The position numbers were made by a program, and so were the translations under genes. The notes beneath the pieces are model-generated. The model ran no database searches. It was given only the letters and a program-made list of their open reading frames with translations, and was not told the DNA's origin. A stretch of DNA of 64,000 bases, from positions 620,001 to 684,000 of the forward strand of contig OZ025833.1 of NCBI GenBank assembly GCA_964019425.1, read 5' to 3'. Source of the DNA: Flectonema sp. DT1601. Lineage: Eukaryota > Euglenozoa > Diplonemea > Diplonemida > Diplonemidae. This document shows positions 61,193 through 64,000 of this stretch, piece after piece (positions within the stretch are counted from its first letter, which is position 1; each line of letters opens with the position of its first letter).

Positions 61193-62992
61193 AGTTTCGA
61201 AGTTGTTATAAAGTGATTTGTTGTTTTATTAATTAAGTTTTCCTGAAGTGAATTATTTCATCAGGATTGTGGCGCTGCTTGTTTTTTTTTATTTTTTTTT
61301 TTTACACTTTTATTCCATTTTATAAAAGTTTTTTTACCCCAACAAGTAGTCCAAAGTGGGTTAACTTATCAGAAAGAGGTAGTCGGTGATGGAAAGATTC
61401 AAAGAACTAAAGAACTCTGAAATCAGTCAAAACTTCATGATTCCTCTCATCAGTCCTACGCGCGTCTGCATGCCGGGTGCCGTGAGCTTGCTCAGGTCCT
61501 GGTTCTGATGACCGTGTAGGATACGTATGTGCGAGGGCAAAGTTCTGTTTTATGAAAGTTTTCGATTTCACGGGAAAGCTTAGTTTTTTGAAGCACTTTG
61601 TTTCGATATTCATAGCCACCCCCCCAACCACCCCATTCTCCTTCAGTTCTTTTATCTATCTTCATACCAAATCACTTCATCTTCTGCCAGTATTTCTTTA
61701 TATTTCAACAACCAGTTTACTGGGACTCAGTCATCTACTTTATTTTTATTTGTAGTTGCGTTAAGTCAATATAAGCCACCATTTTCATATTTTTCGATTC
61801 CACACTATTTTTTACACACCATTCAGATTAAGGAGCCTTATGTTAACTAACTATGTTAAATGTCTTTTCTATTTCCCTGTACCGCCAGCATGCAATTAAC
61901 AAAATACCAGGTCTATCTGAATTGTTTTTTTTTTTTTTTTAAATTTATGTACTTCCTCAATCTTTTTTTCCTCTGCTTTCTAACATCTGTGTGTGGATTT
62001 GGGTTGTAAAAATAAACTAATTTGTTTTGGGGAAAGAAATGCCTTTCCCTTTCCAGGGGAGGTCACCTTGTTGCCTTTTTGTTTATCATTTCGAGTTTTC
62101 GAAGGGTCTCAAATAGGTTTCAAAAAAAAAAAAAAAAAAAAATTCAACCCAAAATAGTGAATACGGTAGAGTCAACATCCTTTAATGTGGGATATATTTT
62201 TTCCCTTTTTCTCTTTTACACCAAAACTATCCATGTCATTCGATTATCCTGGTACACAAGGTGACAGGATGCGAAAATAGAACAGTCTTAACAAGATTAG
62301 GTCTGCTGATGTTACTCTATTGGAGTTAACCTAATGTTAGTTTGACGCATCAAGTGACATAATGGATTTCCTTTTTGCCTAACATTTCGCACAATGAGTG
62401 CGATAATAGAGCAACTGTGCCCCCTTTTTTTTTTAATTTTTTTTTTTAAAACAACAATCACGTCTCTCTCTCTTTTCAGAGAGAAATTTTCTTTATTTTA
62501 TATTTTTTTTCTCACTTAAGTAAGGAATAGTTTAAATGCACACATATCCATATTGTTGAAAAGGGGGTTTTACCTCCCTTTTAATCTTTTACACCAGTAT
62601 TCTTATGTGAATATATTTACTTATTTCTTTTTATTCTTTTTATTCTTTTTTTTTTTTTTTTTTTTTTTGTTGTACTTAACCTATTTCTTTGTTAGGACTT
62701 TTTTTGTACCTGTGGTTGCGCGCAAACAAAAAAAAAAAAAAATGTGAGTAAAAAAAAGTAAAAAAGTGAATTTGGGTCGTTTCTGTTTATTTTGTGTTTC
62801 AATTTTCTCCCTCCCCATATTCGACAGCACATATGGAATTTTTATCGATACCAACTGTTGATTTCTTATATTGCAACCAGGTTTGGCCGAACCCTATTCT
62901 CGTTTTTGCTAGTTTCAAGTTGCTTTCCATTTAATATTAGTATCAAGTTACCTGCCCAAAAATCGTACCAGGAATACCTCATTAAAAAAAAA
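61193..62992. other. Intergenic, 1.8 kb, with a MITE-like copy
   Basis: No gene I can support. It contains a GC-richer block at about 61380-61600 and one MITE-like element. ACCAG ends at 62971, 21 bases before the last gene. Confidence 0.5.
61819..61930. repeat. MITE-like element, copy 3
   Basis: Starts CCATTCAGATTAAGGAGCC, ends TATCTGAATTG; shares CTATTTCCCTGT and CGCCAG with the copy at 34631-34843. Confidence 0.65.
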
Positions 62993-64000
62993 ATGGAAGA
63001 GAATTCCGTTGGAATGGCCAGGGCTTTGGCTTTCTCATATGTTAATCAACTACCTCGAACATCTTGTAATGAGGTACGACAACAAGAAGTTGTTTATGAT
63101 CGTCAAATACTTCTGAATGAACTTTGGTACAGCTACTGTGATAGGACTGATCGACCTGAATGGAAACCCCAAGATTCTCTAAGAGATAAATGGGTCATTG
63201 AGACATGGGAAGAATGGTTAGTAAGAAAGAAAAAACAACAGGGAAACATCGCGGCCTTCTTCAGTGAGATGGCAGCGCGTGGGGATATGGAAGCGAAGAA
63301 GGAACGAGAGAGGGAAGTTCAATCAGAGAAATCAATCCTTCGTATTGAAAAAGAAGAACAGATCCGACAGTCAAAACTACTCCCTAAACTGCACACTCTT
63401 TTAGTTGATTTCGATGAAATGCGTTTGAAATCGGAAGCCTCAGCTCGTCTCAATCTCGAAGACGATGAAACTAAATCCAGAAATGAAATAAAAGAATCCG
63501 AAGACCCAGTTCTGTTATCAATCTTACAATTAGAAAAAGAAGCGTTTGAAATAATTTTATTAAACATCCGGGATCGTGAAGCAGCTGAAGCAGCTAAACT
63601 ACAAGAACAAGAAGATAAAACAAACCTTCAGAATGCTCGTCTTGCGGAAGAGGCTGCGATGGAAGCCGATAAACTAAAACAACAACAAGAAGCCAAATTG
63701 GAAACTGAACGACAAAACGCTCAAGAGGAAAAAGATCGAAAAGTAGCTGAAAGACGTGCAAGAGTAATGGCGGAACGTGAAAAGAGAAGATCCAAAGAAG
63801 AACTAGCGAGGACTCGCAGAGATTCACGAAGACGTTCGAGTGCGAAGATAGATTCCGCCATCCGAGACGCTCGCAGACTAGACGCCAGAAACTGTAGATT
63901 CGACAGACAAGCTGTTGAATTGGAACCTTTCTTGGAACGTCTAAAAAAGAGAGTCTCCGAAGTAAACAGTCAAGAAATGATTGATAAGCTACTCTCTGAT
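62993..64000 (+). CDS. Charged coiled-coil protein, 3' partial
   Basis: Starts at ATG 62993 (MEENSVGMARALAFSYVNQ) behind an A9-10 leader and a CAG ending at 62971. The frame stays open for 336 codons to the window edge. After about 60 residues with aromatic patches (ELWYSYCDRTDRPEWKP, DKWVIETWEEWLVRKKKQQ) the protein becomes an almost continuous Glu/Lys/Arg/Gln coiled coil (from about residue 95), with stretches such as REAAEAAKLQEQEDK and RVMAEREKRRSKEELARTR. It is probably cytoskeletal or flagellar. No family recognised. Confidence 0.75.
   Translation, partial: MEENSVGMARALAFSYVNQLPRTSCNEVRQQEVVYDRQILLNELWYSYCDRTDRPEWKPQDSLRDKWVIETWEEWLVRKKKQQGNIAAFFSEMAARGDMEAKKEREREVQSEKSILRIEKEEQIRQSKLLPKLHTLLVDFDEMRLKSEASARLNLEDDETKSRNEIKESEDPVLLSILQLEKEAFEIILLNIRDREAAEAAKLQEQEDKTNLQNARLAEEAAMEADKLKQQQEAKLETERQNAQEEKDRKVAERRARVMAEREKRRSKEELARTRRDSRRRSSAKIDSAIRDARRLDARNCRFDRQAVELEPFLERLKKRVSEVNSQEMIDKLLSD

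Overview
The window looks like nuclear DNA of a free-living or flagellated unicellular eukaryote. It has short GT-AG introns (mostly 55-80 bp, donors GTATGN), an intron-containing tRNA-Tyr, long A/T homopolymer runs, and ciliary, Golgi and secretory genes read with the standard code. All 25 protein genes I can support lie on the + strand over 64 kb; only the tRNA gene and a transposon remnant lie on the - strand. About 18 of these genes have a CAG or TAG 3-31 bases before the start codon, usually behind a pyrimidine- or T-rich stretch. Both features fit directional gene clusters with polycistronic transcription and spliced-leader trans-splicing, as in Euglenozoa. The cathepsin L-like protease and the adenylate cyclase also look kinetoplastid-like to me. 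Because true cis introns are frequent, a diplonemid-like euglenozoan is my best guess, unproven; a metazoan/plant-type RNA triphosphatase argues for caution.

Layout: 1-6.75 kb holds the 3' part of a CFAP52-like WD40 gene, two secreted or membrane proteins of unknown function, a PDI-like protein that lost one active-site cysteine, and a two-exon protein ending in a CaaX box. 6.75-15.9 kb is a gene-poor island with dispersed repeats, a decayed DNA transposon with about 195-bp inverted repeats, a TTAAAGGGG palindromic block, a degenerate tRNA-like sequence and a 154-bp tandem repeat. 15.9-24.3 kb holds a small basic protein, a four-exon CDC50 flippase subunit gene whose first intron is swollen by a 3-kb modular repeat array, two small proteins and tRNA-Tyr. 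24.3-33.5 kb holds a five-exon coiled-coil/PDZ protein, a beta-ketoacyl-ACP synthase, a ubiquitin-like/dual-specificity phosphatase and a large polytopic membrane protein. 35.5-48.7 kb holds a GPR107-like 7TM protein, a Golgi-type sulfotransferase, an RRM/RNA-triphosphatase fusion, a two-exon gene whose single intron holds a second copy (3.8 kb) of the same array, and an extended SDR. 49.8-64 kb holds an unknown coiled-coil protein, an Sfi1-like helical-repeat protein, a bromodomain protein, glycerol-3-phosphate dehydrogenase, a cathepsin L-like protease, an adenylate cyclase and the 5' part of a coiled-coil gene.

The most unusual structure is the pair of intronic arrays at 17.25-20.28 kb and 42.94-46.74 kb. 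A constant core of about 67 bp alternates with four different tails (modules A 262, B 187-190, C 157, D 257-262 bp). Every module ends in CAG followed directly by ATGGG. The second array contains an exact-length 1290-bp higher-order repeat (B-C-A-D-C-A). Both arrays lie within spliceable introns, just behind the 5' splice site. Exon joins were deduced from phase, frame and family conservation, not from transcripts.
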